Of a stretch of 64,000 nucleotides of DNA, positions 55,137-64,000 are shown piece after piece. Source of the stretch: Hyphomicrobium sp. 99 (GTDB lineage: Bacteria; Pseudomonadota; Alphaproteobacteria; Rhizobiales; Hyphomicrobiaceae); assembly GCF_000384335.2 (NCBI RefSeq), contig NZ_KQ031382.1:992001-1056000 (forward strand), in the 5' to 3' direction. The notes under the pieces are model-generated. The model was not told the origin of the DNA. It saw only the letters and a program-made list of their open reading frames with translations, and did not search any database. A program made the translations under genes and the position numbers. How positions within the stretch are numbered: the stretch's first letter is position 1; every line of letters starts with the position of its first letter.

Positions 55137-55943
55137 ATGCAGGCAGCGTTCAATTTTTCGCGTCTATCACTCAAGATAGCTCTGGCCGGCATCATGCTGG
55201 TTTCGGCGCTTTTCGTCGAAGCTCAGGCCCAGAAGACTGACACGACGACCGTCACCATCTTTGCGGCGGCCAGCCTCAAGAACGCATTGGATGGCGCCGC
55301 GGCGGCGTATGAGAAAAGCACGGGCAACAAGGTCGTCATCTCCTATGCCGGATCGTCCGCGCTCGCGAAACAAATCGAGCAGGGCGCACCGGCCGACATC
55401 TTCGTTTCGGCCGACCTCGATTGGATGGACTACGTCCAGAAGGCGAAGCTCATCAAGGATGACTCGCGCTTCAATCTTCTGGGCAATCGCCTCGTTCTGA
55501 TCGCACCGAAGGAAAGCACCGCCTCGCTCAAGATCGGCAAGGATTTCCCGATCGCTGCAGCGCTCGGCGATGGTCATCTTGCGATGGCGAACGTGAAGTC
55601 GGTTCCGGCCGGAAAGTATGGCTCGGCAGCTTTGGAAAAACTCGGCGTGTGGACAGCCGTCGAGCCGAAAGTCGCGCAAGCCGACAACGTCCGTGCTGCA
55701 CTCGCGCTCGTCGCGCAGGGCGAAGCGCCGCTGGGCATCGTCTACGAAACCGACGCCGTGGCGGAGCCCAAAGTTAAGATTGTCGACGTCTTTCCCGAAG
55801 ACTCACACCCGCCGATCATCTATCCGGTTGCAGTCATCGGCGCGACCAAGAATGGCGACGCCGCCAAGGCCTTCATCGACTATCTGAAATCGCCGGAAGC
55901 CCAGGCGTTCTTTAGGAAGCAAGGGTTCTCGATCCTCAAGTAG
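55137..55943 (+). CDS. modA: Molybdate ABC transporter substrate-binding protein
   Basis: The 268-residue periplasmic protein has a signal peptide (about 1-31) and the ModA pattern: VTIFAAASLKNALD, SYAGSSALAKQIEQGAPADIF, and GEAPLGIVYETDA. It delivers molybdate (or tungstate) to ModBC. The modB start lies 42 bases downstream. Confidence 0.95.
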   Translation: MQAAFNFSRLSLKIALAGIMLVSALFVEAQAQKTDTTTVTIFAAASLKNALDGAAAAYEKSTGNKVVISYAGSSALAKQIEQGAPADIFVSADLDWMDYVQKAKLIKDDSRFNLLGNRLVLIAPKESTASLKIGKDFPIAAALGDGHLAMANVKSVPAGKYGSAALEKLGVWTAVEPKVAQADNVRAALALVAQGEAPLGIVYETDAVAEPKVKIVDVFPEDSHPPIIYPVAVIGATKNGDAAKAFIDYLKSPEAQAFFRKQGFSILK

Positions 55944-55985
55944 CAACGGATCGAACGACTGAGCGGCGAACCGAGAGGCGGATCA

Positions 55986-56684
55986 GTGTTTGGATTTTCT
56001 CCCGACGAGTGGAAGGCGATTGAACTCAGTCTGCGGGTCGCCACCGTCGGAACGCTGGTCGGCCTGCCGGTCGCGCTTCTCGCCGCCTATGCGCTGGCGC
56101 GGTGGCGCTTTCCGGGGAAGATCATCGTCGATGGCGTCCTGCACCTGCCGCTCGTTCTGCCGCCCGTCGTAACCGGTTACTTTCTGTTGCTGATGTTCGG
56201 CAAGCAGGGTCCGCTCGGAAGGGGAATCTACGATCTCTTCGGGATAACGTTTTCCTTCCGATGGACCGGCGCCGCACTCGCTTGCGGCGTCATGGGCTTT
56301 CCGTTGATGCTGAGAGCCATACGGCTTTCGTTCGAAGCCATCGACCGCAGGCTTGAGAAGGCGGCCGGTACCCTCGGCGCCAACCCGTACTGGACGTTCT
56401 TCCTTGTCACATTGCCGTTGGCGCTCCCCGGAATTCTCGTCGGCGCCATTCTCTGTTTTGCCAAGGCCCTGGGCGAGTTCGGCGCCACGATCACCTTCGT
56501 TTCGAACATCCCGGGCGAAACGCAGACGATTCCTTCAGCGATCTACACCTTCACGCAAGTTCCCGGCGGCGAGGCTCAGGCACTTCGGCTATCGTTGGTG
56601 TCGATCGTCATCGCAATGGTGGCGCTCATCGTGTCGGAAGTGTTGAACCGCCGTATCCAAAAGCGTATCGCCGTATTCGAATGA
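55986..56684 (+). CDS. modB: Molybdate ABC transporter permease
   Basis: The 232-residue inner-membrane protein has about five helices and the permease loop that docks the ATPase (EKAAGTLGANPYWTFFLVTL, about 136-155, the EAA motif). The opening SLRVATVGTLVGLPVALLAA is typical of ModB. It overlaps modC by four bases (ATGA). The GTG start at 55986 follows GAGAGG. Confidence 0.94.
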   Translation: MFGFSPDEWKAIELSLRVATVGTLVGLPVALLAAYALARWRFPGKIIVDGVLHLPLVLPPVVTGYFLLLMFGKQGPLGRGIYDLFGITFSFRWTGAALACGVMGFPLMLRAIRLSFEAIDRRLEKAAGTLGANPYWTFFLVTLPLALPGILVGAILCFAKALGEFGATITFVSNIPGETQTIPSAIYTFTQVPGGEAQALRLSLVSIVIAMVALIVSEVLNRRIQKRIAVFE

Positions 56685-57367
56685 AGGAATTGAAACCACT
56701 TCTGAGCGTCCGCGCTTTGCAAAAGCGACCGGACTTCACTCTCGATGTTGCCTTCGAAAGCGATAGCGCGCTGACGGCTTTGTTCGGTCCCTCAGGATCG
56801 GGGAAGTCGACCATCCTCAATATGATTGCCGGCATCCAGAAGCCCGAGAACGGTCGCATCGTCGTTGCCGGGAACGTGCTGACCGACACGGCCGCACGAA
56901 TCTTCATTCCCCCGCACAAGCGCCGCGTCGGCTTCGTCTTTCAGGACGCGCAACTCTTTCCCCATCTGACTGTGCTGCAGAACATTAAGTTCGGGCAGTG
57001 GTTCAACCGTCGGGAAAAACAGGGGCTGCCGTTCGAGACGATCGTCGATGTCCTCGGCATTGGAGCGCTGCTGAAGCGGCGGCCCGCGACGCTATCGGGC
57101 GGCGAAAGGCATCGCGTTGCGTTGGCGCGGGCCCTCATGTCCTCGCCGCGCATTCTGCTGATGGACGAACCTCTTTCCGCGCTCGATGACGCCCGCCGCG
57201 GCGAGATCATGGGTCTGATCGAACGGATCCGCGACGAGTTTGCCGTTCCGATCGTTTACGTCACCCATAACGTCGATGAAGTGCGGCGGCTTGCATCGCG
57301 CGTCATACGCCTCAGAGCCGGTCGCGTCGTCGCCACCGGCGATGTCAACCAGGCGCTGGGTCCGTAA
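56681..57367 (+). CDS. modC: Molybdate ABC transporter ATPase without Mop domain
   Basis: The 228-residue ATPase has Walker A GPSGSGKST near 37, the signature LSGGERHRVALARAL near 132 and Walker B ILLMDEPLSALDD near 152. It ends soon after, at the length of a bare nucleotide-binding domain. E. coli ModC (about 350 residues) has an additional C-terminal Mop domain that binds molybdate and slows transport; it is absent here. The stop is seven bases from the modE stop, so no lost frame follows. Confidence 0.93.
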   Translation: MKELKPLLSVRALQKRPDFTLDVAFESDSALTALFGPSGSGKSTILNMIAGIQKPENGRIVVAGNVLTDTAARIFIPPHKRRVGFVFQDAQLFPHLTVLQNIKFGQWFNRREKQGLPFETIVDVLGIGALLKRRPATLSGGERHRVALARALMSSPRILLMDEPLSALDDARRGEIMGLIERIRDEFAVPIVYVTHNVDEVRRLASRVIRLRAGRVVATGDVNQALGP

Positions 57368-57374
57368 CCCAGGA

Positions 57375-57767
57375 TTAAGCGCGAGCTGCTTGTGGCGATT
57401 TCTTCGCCGGCTTCGTATCGCTCTTCTGGTTTCGAGCAAGGTGCTTTTCTATCGACGCCAGCGGCTTTGCGAAGACGCTGAGCGCTTTCGCCTCCATGTC
57501 GCGATACTGCCGGACGAGGTCGGCGCCGAACGGCGTCAGCTTTGCAGCTCCACCGCCGCGACCGCCGTGCTGGCGTTCAATCAACGGGTCGGTGAACAGC
57601 GCGCTGAAGTCGTCCATCAAATACCAGGCGCGCTTGTACGACATGTCCATGGCCTTCGCGGCCTTCGAAATGGAACCGTGCTGACCGATCAACTCGAGAA
57701 GTTGGATGCGACCGTGTCCAATGTAGCGATCGCCATCAAAGTCGATGCGGATCTTAATGACCGTCAT
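57375..57767 (-). CDS. modE: ModE-type regulator, DNA-binding domain only
   Basis: The 130-residue protein contains only the LysR-like winged helix of ModE (RIQLLELIGQHGSISKAAKAM, YKRAWYLMDDF, GGRGGGAAKLTPFG). The paired Mop domains that sense molybdate in E. coli ModE are missing. The basic tail (about 115-130) is Lys/Ala-rich. It is convergent with modC. This short form is common in alphaproteobacteria, but how it would sense molybdate is not apparent from the sequence. Confidence 0.88.
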   Translation of the reverse strand: MTVIKIRIDFDGDRYIGHGRIQLLELIGQHGSISKAAKAMDMSYKRAWYLMDDFSALFTDPLIERQHGGRGGGAAKLTPFGADLVRQYRDMEAKALSVFAKPLASIEKHLARNQKSDTKPAKKSPQAARA

Positions 57768-58120
57768 TCGCTCCCGCTCCGCAATTCAAAAACCAATCCG
57801 CCGGTTTGTTACGCCGGACGCCGCCTCCGGCAAACCTGCCAGTTGAACGCCCCGTTTGGTAAAATCCTACGCTAAAACCAATCGTGACCGCAGCCAATAT
57901 GCTGAGTCCCTTTGCAAATTGGGACTAAAATTTTGGCGGGTGGAGGCCGCGCTGCCGAAACTCTATTCAACCCTCGCTTTTCGTTCGATAGATCGATCAT
58001 GCGTCCCTGGCGCGACCGCAATTACTAAACTAACATCAACAAGGTATGCGCGGTGATGGGGAACAAGGGGTGAAACTCCGATCCCTGATCTTGGCGTGGC
58101 AATCGGAGGAGTAAGCACAC
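57768..58120. other. Divergent region between modE and polyamine transporter operon
   Basis: These 353 bases hold no gene I can support. They must carry promoters for modE (left) and the substrate-binding-protein gene (right). The feature that stands out is the inverted repeat at 57904-57925. GGAGGA at 58105-58110 is the ribosome site of the next gene. Confidence 0.6.
57904..57925. promoter_or_regulatory. 22-bp inverted repeat in the modE-transporter intergenic region
   Basis: AGTCCC and GGGACT are perfect arms around TTTGCAAATT, itself containing the palindrome TTTGCAAA. It lies about 137 bases ahead of modE and 195 ahead of the transporter operon. It may be an operator for a regulator of the transporter. 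The owner is unknown. Confidence 0.35.
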
Positions 58121-59275
58121 ATGATGCCCAGCCGGAAGACACTTGTTACGTCCGGAGCGTTTCTCTTGGTCGGCAGTTTTGCCGTCTGGGGCGACCCGGC
58201 CAAATCCGTCGGCGAAGGAGAAGGCCAGCTCGATATCGTAGCCTGGCCCGGATATGTCGAGAGGGGCGAGTCGGACAAGAATTACGACTGGGTGACTGGC
58301 TTCGAAAAAGAAACGGGCTGCAAGGTCAACGTCAAGACGGCGGCGACATCCGATGAGATGGTCACGCTGATGAACCAGGGTGGCTTCGATCTGGTCACGG
58401 CGTCAGGCGACGCCTCGCTGAGGCTCGTCGCAGGCAAGAAAGTTCAGCCGATCAACATCGATCTCGTTCCGAGCTGGAAGACGCTCGATCCGCGGCTGCA
58501 GAATGCGCCTTGGCACACCGTCGATGGCGTCCATTACGGCGTTCCCTATCAGTGGGGACCGAACGTCCTTGCCTACAACACAAACGTTTTCAAGGAAGCG
58601 CCGAAGACTTGGTCGGTGGTATTCGAGGAACAGACCCTTCCCGACGGCAAGAGCAACAAAGGCCGCGTGCAGGCCTATGATGGTCCGATCTACATCGCTG
58701 ACGCTGCGCTCTACCTGAGCAAGAAGAAGCCGGAGCTCGGCATCAAGAACCCTTACGAGTTGAACAAGGAGCAGTACGCTGCGGCCGTCGCGTTGTTGCA
58801 GTCGCAGCGCGCTCTCATCGGCCGCTATTGGCATGATGCGACCGTGCAGGTCGACGACTTCAAGAACGAGGGTGTCGTGGCGTCGTCCTCCTGGCCCTAT
58901 CAGGTGAACCTACTGCAGGCCGACAAAAAGCCGATCGCCTCGACAATTCCTGAAGAGGGCGCCACCGGCTGGGCCGATACGACGATGATGCACGTCGACG
59001 CAAAGCATCCGAACTGCGCGTACAAGTGGCTCGAGCATTCCTTGAATCCGAAACTCCAGGGCGATCTGGCCTCGTGGTTTGGTTCGGTACCGACAGTACC
59101 GGCCGCCTGTAAGGGCAACGCTTTGCTGACGGAGACGGGCTGTGCGACCAATGGCTCGGAAAACTTCGATAAAATCTGGTTCTGGCGCACGCCGACGGCG
59201 AAGTGCGAGAAGGAAAGCTCTTGCGTGCCCTATTCGCAATGGGCGAAAGATTATATCGCCATTCTCGGTAAGTAA
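58121..59275 (+). CDS. Polyamine-type ABC transporter substrate-binding protein (YdcS-like)
   Basis: The 384-residue periplasmic protein has a signal peptide (about 1-24) and the spermidine/putrescine-binding fold: DIVAWPGYVERG, WVTGFEKETGCKVNV, DLVTASGDASLRL, and YGVPYQWGPNVLAYN. The paired cysteines near the C-terminus (SCVPY, ACKGN) may form disulfides. Gene order after it (ATPase, two permeases, aldehyde dehydrogenase) matches E. coli ydcSTUV-patD. Substrate therefore probably putrescine or a related amine. A stable hairpin follows its stop. Confidence 0.92.
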   Translation: MMPSRKTLVTSGAFLLVGSFAVWGDPAKSVGEGEGQLDIVAWPGYVERGESDKNYDWVTGFEKETGCKVNVKTAATSDEMVTLMNQGGFDLVTASGDASLRLVAGKKVQPINIDLVPSWKTLDPRLQNAPWHTVDGVHYGVPYQWGPNVLAYNTNVFKEAPKTWSVVFEEQTLPDGKSNKGRVQAYDGPIYIADAALYLSKKKPELGIKNPYELNKEQYAAAVALLQSQRALIGRYWHDATVQVDDFKNEGVVASSSWPYQVNLLQADKKPIASTIPEEGATGWADTTMMHVDAKHPNCAYKWLEHSLNPKLQGDLASWFGSVPTVPAACKGNALLTETGCATNGSENFDKIWFWRTPTAKCEKESSCVPYSQWAKDYIAILGK

Positions 59276-59283
59276 TCACACTC

Positions 59284-59314
59284 CCTGCGGTCGGCCGTCT
59301 TGGCCGGCCGCAGG
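59284..59314 (+). promoter_or_regulatory. Strong intercistronic hairpin after the binding-protein gene
   Basis: CCTGCGGTCGGCC (59284-59296) pairs with GGCCGGCCGCAGG (59302-59314) through 12 Watson-Crick pairs and one T-G pair around a five-base loop. It begins eight bases after the stop and ends six bases before the ATPase start. Such stem-loops in ABC operons keep the binding-protein message abundant relative to the membrane parts. Confidence 0.6.
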
Positions 59315-59320
59315 CATCCG

Positions 59321-60340
59321 ATGAGTTTCATGTCCCCAGCAGTTCGCTTTCAAAACGTATCCCGTCGCTTCGGCTCCGTGCGCGCCGTCGACGGCGTTTC
59401 TCTCGATATTGAGCCGGGAGAATTCTTCGCCCTTCTTGGGCCCTCCGGCTCCGGAAAGACGACGTGTCTCCGTCTCATCGCCGGTTTCGAGCAGCCCGAC
59501 GAAGGCCACATCGAAATCTTCGGCGAACGCGCCGACGGCGTCCCGCCCTACAGGCGCAACGTCAACACGGTGTTTCAGGACTACGCGCTCTTCCCGCACA
59601 TGACGGTCGGCGAGAACGTCGCCTACGGCTTGATGATCAAGGGCGTCGGAAAAGCCGAGCGGGAAGCGAAGGCGAAAGACGCCCTCGCGATGGTCAAACT
59701 CGGTGGCTACGAGATCCGCCGCACCGCGCAACTTTCGGGCGGACAGCGCCAGCGCGTTGCACTCGCGCGCGCATTGGTCAACGGACCGAAAGTTCTCCTC
59801 CTCGACGAGCCGCTTGGCGCCCTCGACCTGAAGCTGCGCGAGCAGATGCAGGAAGAATTGAAGACGCTTCAAACCAAGCTCGGCATCACGTTCGTCTTCG
59901 TGACGCACGATCAGAGCGAAGCGCTGTCGATGGCCAACCGAGTCGCGATCTTCAATGAAGGCAAGATCGTCCAGGTCGGCACGCCCACCGACGTTTACGA
60001 ACGCCCGACCTCACGCTTCGTGGCCGATTTCGTTGGCTCATCGAACGTGCTGTCGCCCGAATTCGCGGCGGCTCACGGCGGACGAGCCGCTTGGACGAGC
60101 CTCCGGCCCGAGAAGATCCAGATCGCGTCGCAAAATGCCCTGGTCCCGGCAGCCTGCGCGCAAGCCAAAGGGATCGTTACCGCAATCAGCTATCAGGGCG
60201 CGGTAACGCGCATCACGGTCGCGACTGAGAAACTGGCGCTCATCGCGTCGACACAGGCGGGAACCGACGTTCGCAAGGGCGACAGCGTCGCTCTCATTTG
60301 GCCGAAATCCGCAATGGTGGCGATGGGAGAGAGCGCGTGA
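59321..60340 (+). CDS. Polyamine-type ABC transporter ATPase (YdcT/PotA-like)
   Basis: The 339-residue ATPase has Walker A GPSGSGKTT near 39, Q-loop FQDYALFPHMTVGENVAYGL, signature LSGGQRQRVALARAL near 138, Walker B LLLDEPLGALDLKLREQMQ and the switch histidine THDQSEAL. A C-terminal OB/TOBE region (about 235-335) is present, as in PotA. ATG 59321 is chosen; a TTG at 59300 and an ATG at 59330 are alternatives. Its stop overlaps the permease GTG start. Confidence 0.94.
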   Translation: MSFMSPAVRFQNVSRRFGSVRAVDGVSLDIEPGEFFALLGPSGSGKTTCLRLIAGFEQPDEGHIEIFGERADGVPPYRRNVNTVFQDYALFPHMTVGENVAYGLMIKGVGKAEREAKAKDALAMVKLGGYEIRRTAQLSGGQRQRVALARALVNGPKVLLLDEPLGALDLKLREQMQEELKTLQTKLGITFVFVTHDQSEALSMANRVAIFNEGKIVQVGTPTDVYERPTSRFVADFVGSSNVLSPEFAAAHGGRAAWTSLRPEKIQIASQNALVPAACAQAKGIVTAISYQGAVTRITVATEKLALIASTQAGTDVRKGDSVALIWPKSAMVAMGESA

Positions 60341-61275
60341 CCGCCGCCGTTGCAGAACGCCAAAGGGGGATCGGCGGCGCGATCTCGGACATCTTCTTCG
60401 CGCGTCCCCAACTCCTGACGTTCCTCTTGCTGACGCCGCCACTGCTCTGGATTGGCGTCGTCTACATCGGCTCGCTGTTCGCCCTGCTGCTGCAGAGCTT
60501 CTATTCGCTCGACGATTTTTCGGGCTTGGTGGTCCACGAATTCACACTCGCCACCTACGAGCAGCTGTTCGAAGCGTCGAACGCGCAGATCATTCTGCGC
60601 ACCGTCCTCATGGCGACGCTCGTCACGATCACGAGTGCAATCATCGCGTTCCCGATTGCCTACTACGCGGCGCGATACGCGCGCGGCTGGACCAAGGCTC
60701 TCTTCTATCTCGCGGTGATGATGCCGCTCTGGTCGAGCTATCTCGTCAAGGTCTATGCCTGGAAGCTGATCCTCGCCAAAGAGGGGATCATCACGTGGTT
60801 CGCCAACGTGCTGCATCTAAGGTGGCTGCTCGACGGCATCTTGGAGTTGCCCGTCGTCGGCGGCCCATCACTGTCGTTCAGCTATCTCGGCACGTTTCTC
60901 GTCTTCGTTTATATCTGGCTGCCGTACATGATCCTGCCGACACAGGCGGCGCTTGAGCGCGTTCCCGTGAACTTCATCGAGGCCTCTGCCGATCTCGGTG
61001 CCGATCCTCGCCAGACATTCCGGACCGTGATTTTCCCGCTCGCACTTCCCGGCATCGTCGCCGGATCGATCTTCACGTTTTCCTTGACGCTCGGCGACTA
61101 CATCATTCCGCAGATCGTCGGCAATTCGCGTCTCATGATCGGCCAAGCCGTCTATACGCTGCAGGGAACCGCCGGCAATATCCCGCTCGCGGCAGCCTTC
61201 ACCGTCGTGCCGATGCTGATCATGGCGGTCTACCTCTGGATGGCTAAACGCATGGGGGCATTCGATGTCCTCTAA
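60337..61275 (+). CDS. Polyamine-type ABC transporter permease 1 (YdcU/PotB-like)
   Basis: The 312-residue inner-membrane permease has about six helices and the ATPase-docking EAA loop [25 protein letters not shown] (split near residue 215). The GTG at 60337 overlaps the ATPase stop (GTGA), and the 3' end overlaps permease 2 by 11 bases. It forms a heterodimer with permease 2. Confidence 0.93.
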   Translation: MTAAVAERQRGIGGAISDIFFARPQLLTFLLLTPPLLWIGVVYIGSLFALLLQSFYSLDDFSGLVVHEFTLATYEQLFEASNAQIILRTVLMATLVTITSAIIAFPIAYYAARYARGWTKALFYLAVMMPLWSSYLVKVYAWKLILAKEGIITWFANVLHLRWLLDGILELPVVGGPSLSFSYLGTFLVFVYIWLPYMILPTQAALERVPVNFIEASADLGADPRQTFRTVIFPLALPGIVAGSIFTFSLTLGDYIIPQIVGNSRLMIGQAVYTLQGTAGNIPLAAAFTVVPMLIMAVYLWMAKRMGAFDVL

Positions 61276-62083
61276 CGCCAACCGCACGACGCCGCTTGGC
61301 CTGCGGATTGCGGCAATTGCCGGGCTGCTGTTCCTCCATCTGCCGCTGGCGCTGATCTTTCTTTACGCCTTCACGACGGAGGAAAAGAGCTTCGAGTTTC
61401 CGCCACCCGGCCTCACCACAAAATGGTTCGGAATCGCGTGGACGTCGCGGCCGGATATCTGGCCGCCGCTTTATCTGTCGCTGCAAGTCGCGGCCATTGC
61501 GACGGTGCTCGCCCTGATATTCGGGACGCTCGCGGCAGCCGCACTTTCGCGTACGCGCTTTTTCGGCCGCGAAACGATATCGCTTCTTTTCGTCCTCCCG
61601 ATCGCGCTGCCCGGCATCATCACCGGCATCGCGCTCCGCTCCGCCTTCGACATCATGAGCATACCGTTCTCGGTCTGGACGATTATCCTCGGCCACGCGA
61701 CGTTCTGCATCGTCGTCGTCTATAACAACGCGGTCGCGCGATTTCGCAGGCTGAACGGAAATCTTGTCGAGGCCTCGATGGATCTCGGCGCCAACGCTTT
61801 CCAAACCTTCCGCCACGTCATCCTTCCGCAAATCGGTACGGCGCTACTCGCCGGCGGAATGCTGGCGTTCGCGCTCTCGTTCGATGAGGTGATCGTCACG
61901 ACATTCACGGCCGGCCAGCAAACGACGCTGCCGATTTGGATGCTTGGTGAACTCATTCGACCACGACAGAGGCCGGTGACGAACGTCGTCGCCGTCTTCG
62001 TATTCGTCGTAACGTTGCTGCCGATCCTCGCGGCCTACTATCTGACGCGAGAAGGCGAGCACACCGGCGGTTCTTCAAAGTAA
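61265..62083 (+). CDS. Polyamine-type ABC transporter permease 2 (YdcV/PotC-like)
   Basis: The 272-residue permease has about six helices and its own EAA loop ([20 protein letters not shown], near 169-188). The N-terminal helix ([22 protein letters not shown]) and the periplasmic [13 protein letters not shown] segment are typical of PotC-like subunits. It starts inside the end of permease 1. Confidence 0.93.
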   Translation: MSSNANRTTPLGLRIAAIAGLLFLHLPLALIFLYAFTTEEKSFEFPPPGLTTKWFGIAWTSRPDIWPPLYLSLQVAAIATVLALIFGTLAAAALSRTRFFGRETISLLFVLPIALPGIITGIALRSAFDIMSIPFSVWTIILGHATFCIVVVYNNAVARFRRLNGNLVEASMDLGANAFQTFRHVILPQIGTALLAGGMLAFALSFDEVIVTTFTAGQQTTLPIWMLGELIRPRQRPVTNVVAVFVFVVTLLPILAAYYLTREGEHTGGSSK

Positions 62084-62107
62084 CGGGACTTGATACTGGA
62101 GGATAAG

Positions 62108-63535
62108 ATGCTCGACACGAATATGCTGATCGGCTCTGAGTTCGTCGCCGGAACAGACGCGCCGGAACCCATCGTCAATCCGAAGACGGAAGACGTCATC
62201 ACCAATCTGCCGGATGCATCCGCCGCGCAGGTCGATGCTGCGGTCATAGCCGCCGATAAGGCTTTCAAGGCTTGGTCGCAGACGACGGTCGCCGAACGTT
62301 CAACACTCCTCTTGAAGCTCGCCGACGCGATCGAGCGCGACGCCGAAAGCTTCGCGACGCTCGAAGCGCTGAACACCGGAAAGCCGCGCATCCGCGTCCT
62401 GCAGGATGAAATGCCGGCGATCGTCGATTGTTTCCGCTTCTTCGCCGGTGCCGTTCGCAATATGCATGGCCCCGTCGCTGGTGAATACATGGCCGGCCAT
62501 ACATCGATGATCCGCCGCGATCCAGTCGGCGTCATCGGCTCCATCGCACCCTGGAACTATCCGTTGATGATGGCGGCATGGAAGCTCGCCCCGGCGCTCG
62601 CTGGCGGAAACACCATTGTTCTGAAGCCTTCCGAACAGACACCGCTGACGCTCCTGAAGCTTGGCAAGATCATTGCCGATATTTTCCCTGAAGGCGTCGT
62701 CAACATCGTCGTCGGTAAGGGCGCAACGACTGGCTCCGCGCTGATCAATCATCCGAAGGTCGCGATGGTGTCGCTCACGGGCAGCATCGGAACCGGTCAG
62801 AAGGTGCTCCAAGCAGCCGCGACCAACATCAAGCGCACGCATCTTGAACTCGGCGGCAAAGCGCCAGTCATCGTATTCGACGATGCGGACATCTCGGCCG
62901 TCGTCGAGGGCGTGAAGATTTTTGGCTACTACAACGCTGGTCAGGACTGCACTGCCGCGTGCCGCATCTACGCGGGCAAGAAAGTCTACGACAATCTCGT
63001 TGCCGATCTCTCGAGTGCCGTGAAGAGCCTGAAGTACAACCAGGCCAACGACGATGAGAACGACCTCGGCCCGTTGATCTCTTCCGCGCAGAAATCCCGC
63101 GTACAGTCCTTCGTCGAACGGGCAAGCCTGCAAAACCACATCACGATGGCAGCCGGCGGTAAGCCCGCAGAAGGCAAAGGCTTCTTCTTCGAGCCGACGC
63201 TGCTGGCAGGCGCCACGCAGAACGATGAGATCGTGCGTAAGGAAGTGTTCGGCCCCGTCGTCTCGATCACGCCGTTCGACGATGCCGATGAAGCAATCGC
63301 CTGGGCCAACGACAGCGATTATGGATTGGCGTCTTCCGTTTGGACGCAAGACATCGCGAAGGGCATGAAGGTTGCGTCGCAGCTGCAGTACGGCTGCACC
63401 TGGGTCAACACCCATTTCATGCTGGTCAGCGAGATGCCGCATGGCGGCGTGAAAATGTCGGGCTACGGCAAGGATCTCTCGATGTACGCGCTCGAAGATT
63501 ACACCGTCCCGCGTCACGTGATGGTGAAGCTGTAG
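62108..63535 (+). CDS. Gamma-aminobutyraldehyde-type dehydrogenase
   Basis: The 475-residue NAD-dependent aldehyde dehydrogenase has the catalytic pair E247 (LELGGKAP) and C281 (GQDCTAA), and the cofactor block [17 protein letters not shown]. Sequence and position after a ydcSTUV-like transporter suggest PatD/YdcW activity (4-aminobutanal to GABA), the oxidation step of putrescine breakdown. A betaine-aldehyde or related substrate cannot be excluded. GGAGGA lies five bases before ATG 62108, which fixes the start. Confidence 0.9.
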   Translation: MLDTNMLIGSEFVAGTDAPEPIVNPKTEDVITNLPDASAAQVDAAVIAADKAFKAWSQTTVAERSTLLLKLADAIERDAESFATLEALNTGKPRIRVLQDEMPAIVDCFRFFAGAVRNMHGPVAGEYMAGHTSMIRRDPVGVIGSIAPWNYPLMMAAWKLAPALAGGNTIVLKPSEQTPLTLLKLGKIIADIFPEGVVNIVVGKGATTGSALINHPKVAMVSLTGSIGTGQKVLQAAATNIKRTHLELGGKAPVIVFDDADISAVVEGVKIFGYYNAGQDCTAACRIYAGKKVYDNLVADLSSAVKSLKYNQANDDENDLGPLISSAQKSRVQSFVERASLQNHITMAAGGKPAEGKGFFFEPTLLAGATQNDEIVRKEVFGPVVSITPFDDADEAIAWANDSDYGLASSVWTQDIAKGMKVASQLQYGCTWVNTHFMLVSEMPHGGVKMSGYGKDLSMYALEDYTVPRHVMVKL

Positions 63536-63695
63536 TTCGCTTTCGCAGAGCAGCAGCAAAATGCCCGGCTCACGCTGTCAACTGACGCGGCGGCGAGGTC
63601 AAGTTCGCTTTCCCGTCGCCCCGTAGTGTTTTCAAAAATCGAGAAGCGGTCGCAAGGCCGCTCCTCAATGAAGCGCTTGGGAGCCAAAGCCGGGT

Positions 63696-64000
63696 ATGAC
63701 GGGCACTGATGAGCTGACACACGAAGAACTGCTGCAGCGATTGCAGGTCCTGGCTGAGCGCGCAGTGAGGCGCTACGGTCTTGCCGATGACTGCACGGTC
63801 AAGCTGATCAACGTCTCCGAGAATGCAACCTACCGCGTCGAAACCGGTGCGGGACAAAAGTGGGCGCTGCGCGTCCATCGCGACGGCTATCATTCGCGAA
63901 CCGGCATTGCTTCGGAACTCGCGTGGCTGTCCGCCCTTCGCGAAAATGGTGGCGTTGCAGCCCCGACGGCGGTGAGGGGCCTCGACGGCGAATTTATCCA
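63696..64000 (+). CDS. APH/choline-kinase-fold phosphotransferase, N-terminal part
   Basis: The frame from ATG 63696 runs off the window (101 codons). It looks like the N-lobe of the phosphotransferase (APH/homoserine-kinase-like) family: AVRRYGLADDCTVKLINVSENATYRVE, then WALRVHRDGYHS with the likely ATP-binding arginine or lysine strand, and SELAWLSALRENGGVAAP. Such kinases phosphorylate small amino alcohols or amines. In some amine-use clusters they are next to class III aminotransferases, which may continue beyond the edge. Confidence 0.8.
   Translation, partial: MTGTDELTHEELLQRLQVLAERAVRRYGLADDCTVKLINVSENATYRVETGAGQKWALRVHRDGYHSRTGIASELAWLSALRENGGVAAPTAVRGLDGEFI

Noticed and set aside
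57360..57375. Frameshift that would remove a Mop domain from modC
   Set aside because: The modE gene begins its 3' end seven bases past the modC stop on the other strand, so there is no space for a lost Mop region.
62300..63559. 419-codon minus-strand frame opposite the aldehyde dehydrogenase
   Set aside because: Antisense shadow of a gene with intact catalytic residues.

Overview
The window reads as a GC-rich chromosomal segment of an alphaproteobacterium of the order Hyphomicrobiales (Rhizobiales), most like a Hyphomicrobium-type methylotroph or relative. This is inferred from family content: a TrcR/DUF1013 cell-cycle regulator, DUF2093 beside xseA and lpxK, DUF4170 beside an msbA-like exporter, short hisG with hisZ, a ModE without a ligand domain, an alphaproteobacterial glutamate-cysteine ligase, and interspersed 'CGTCATCCCGGCGAAGGCCGG' palindromes. 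I recognise 57 protein genes, two of them cut by the window edges. I see no rRNA, tRNA, CRISPR array, prophage or intact insertion sequence. It is a mostly core chromosome with a catabolic/transport block at the right end.

Layout. 1-3.5 kb: the start of an acyl-CoA synthetase, a small HTH regulator paired with a SulP anion transporter, and trcR. 3.6-9.6 kb: MaoC hydratase, ribF, ileS, lspA and a lipoprotein. 9.9-16.2 kb: a pair of M16 peptidases, pgi and mutL. 16.4-17.5 kb: bfr and bfd (iron storage and release). 17.7-21.0 kb: a FucP-type sugar transporter, rsmD, rluB-type synthase and tadA. 21.0-21.8 kb: a gene-free array of palindromic repeats with long internal duplications. 21.8-26.1 kb: patatin lipase, purD, xseA and DUF2093. 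26.1-32.2 kb: lipid A/LPS genes (lpxK, a fused acyltransferase-Kdo transferase, an msbA-like exporter, DUF4170) with a tyrosine-phosphatase-like gene in the opposite direction. 32.4-36.3 kb: ubiA, rsmE, gshA and a small secreted six-cysteine protein. 36.5-43.7 kb: a tightly coupled run glcD-glcE-glcF-cobT-cobS, then a CelD-type acetyltransferase. 43.7-49.5 kb: hisS-hisZ-hisG and recQ. 49.8-52.4 kb: a Tat-exported beta-helix repeat protein, pyroglutamyl peptidase and DUF983. 52.6-55.0 kb: a MocR-type regulator and a nitrilase behind a pair of long inverted repeats. 55.1-57.8 kb: modABC with a convergent modE. 58.1-64 kb: a polyamine-type ABC transporter, gamma-aminobutyraldehyde-type dehydrogenase and an APH-fold kinase, in the same order as E. 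coli ydcSTUV-patD.

The genes form several working sets: glycolate oxidation (glcDEF), the last steps of cobalamin assembly (cobT, cobS), histidine biosynthesis entry (hisZ, hisG), lipid A phosphorylation, Kdo addition and export, iron storage and release, molybdate uptake, and uptake plus oxidation of a polyamine-like substrate. The nitrilase with its own MocR regulator looks like a self-contained nitrile-use unit.

No clearly undescribed multi-gene system is visible. The points most worth following are the DUF374-WaaA fusion, the mirror-symmetric six-cysteine exported protein, the operator-like repeats in front of the mocR-nitrilase unit, the duplicated palindrome array at 21.0-21.8 kb, and the unexplained non-coding stretch upstream of recQ.
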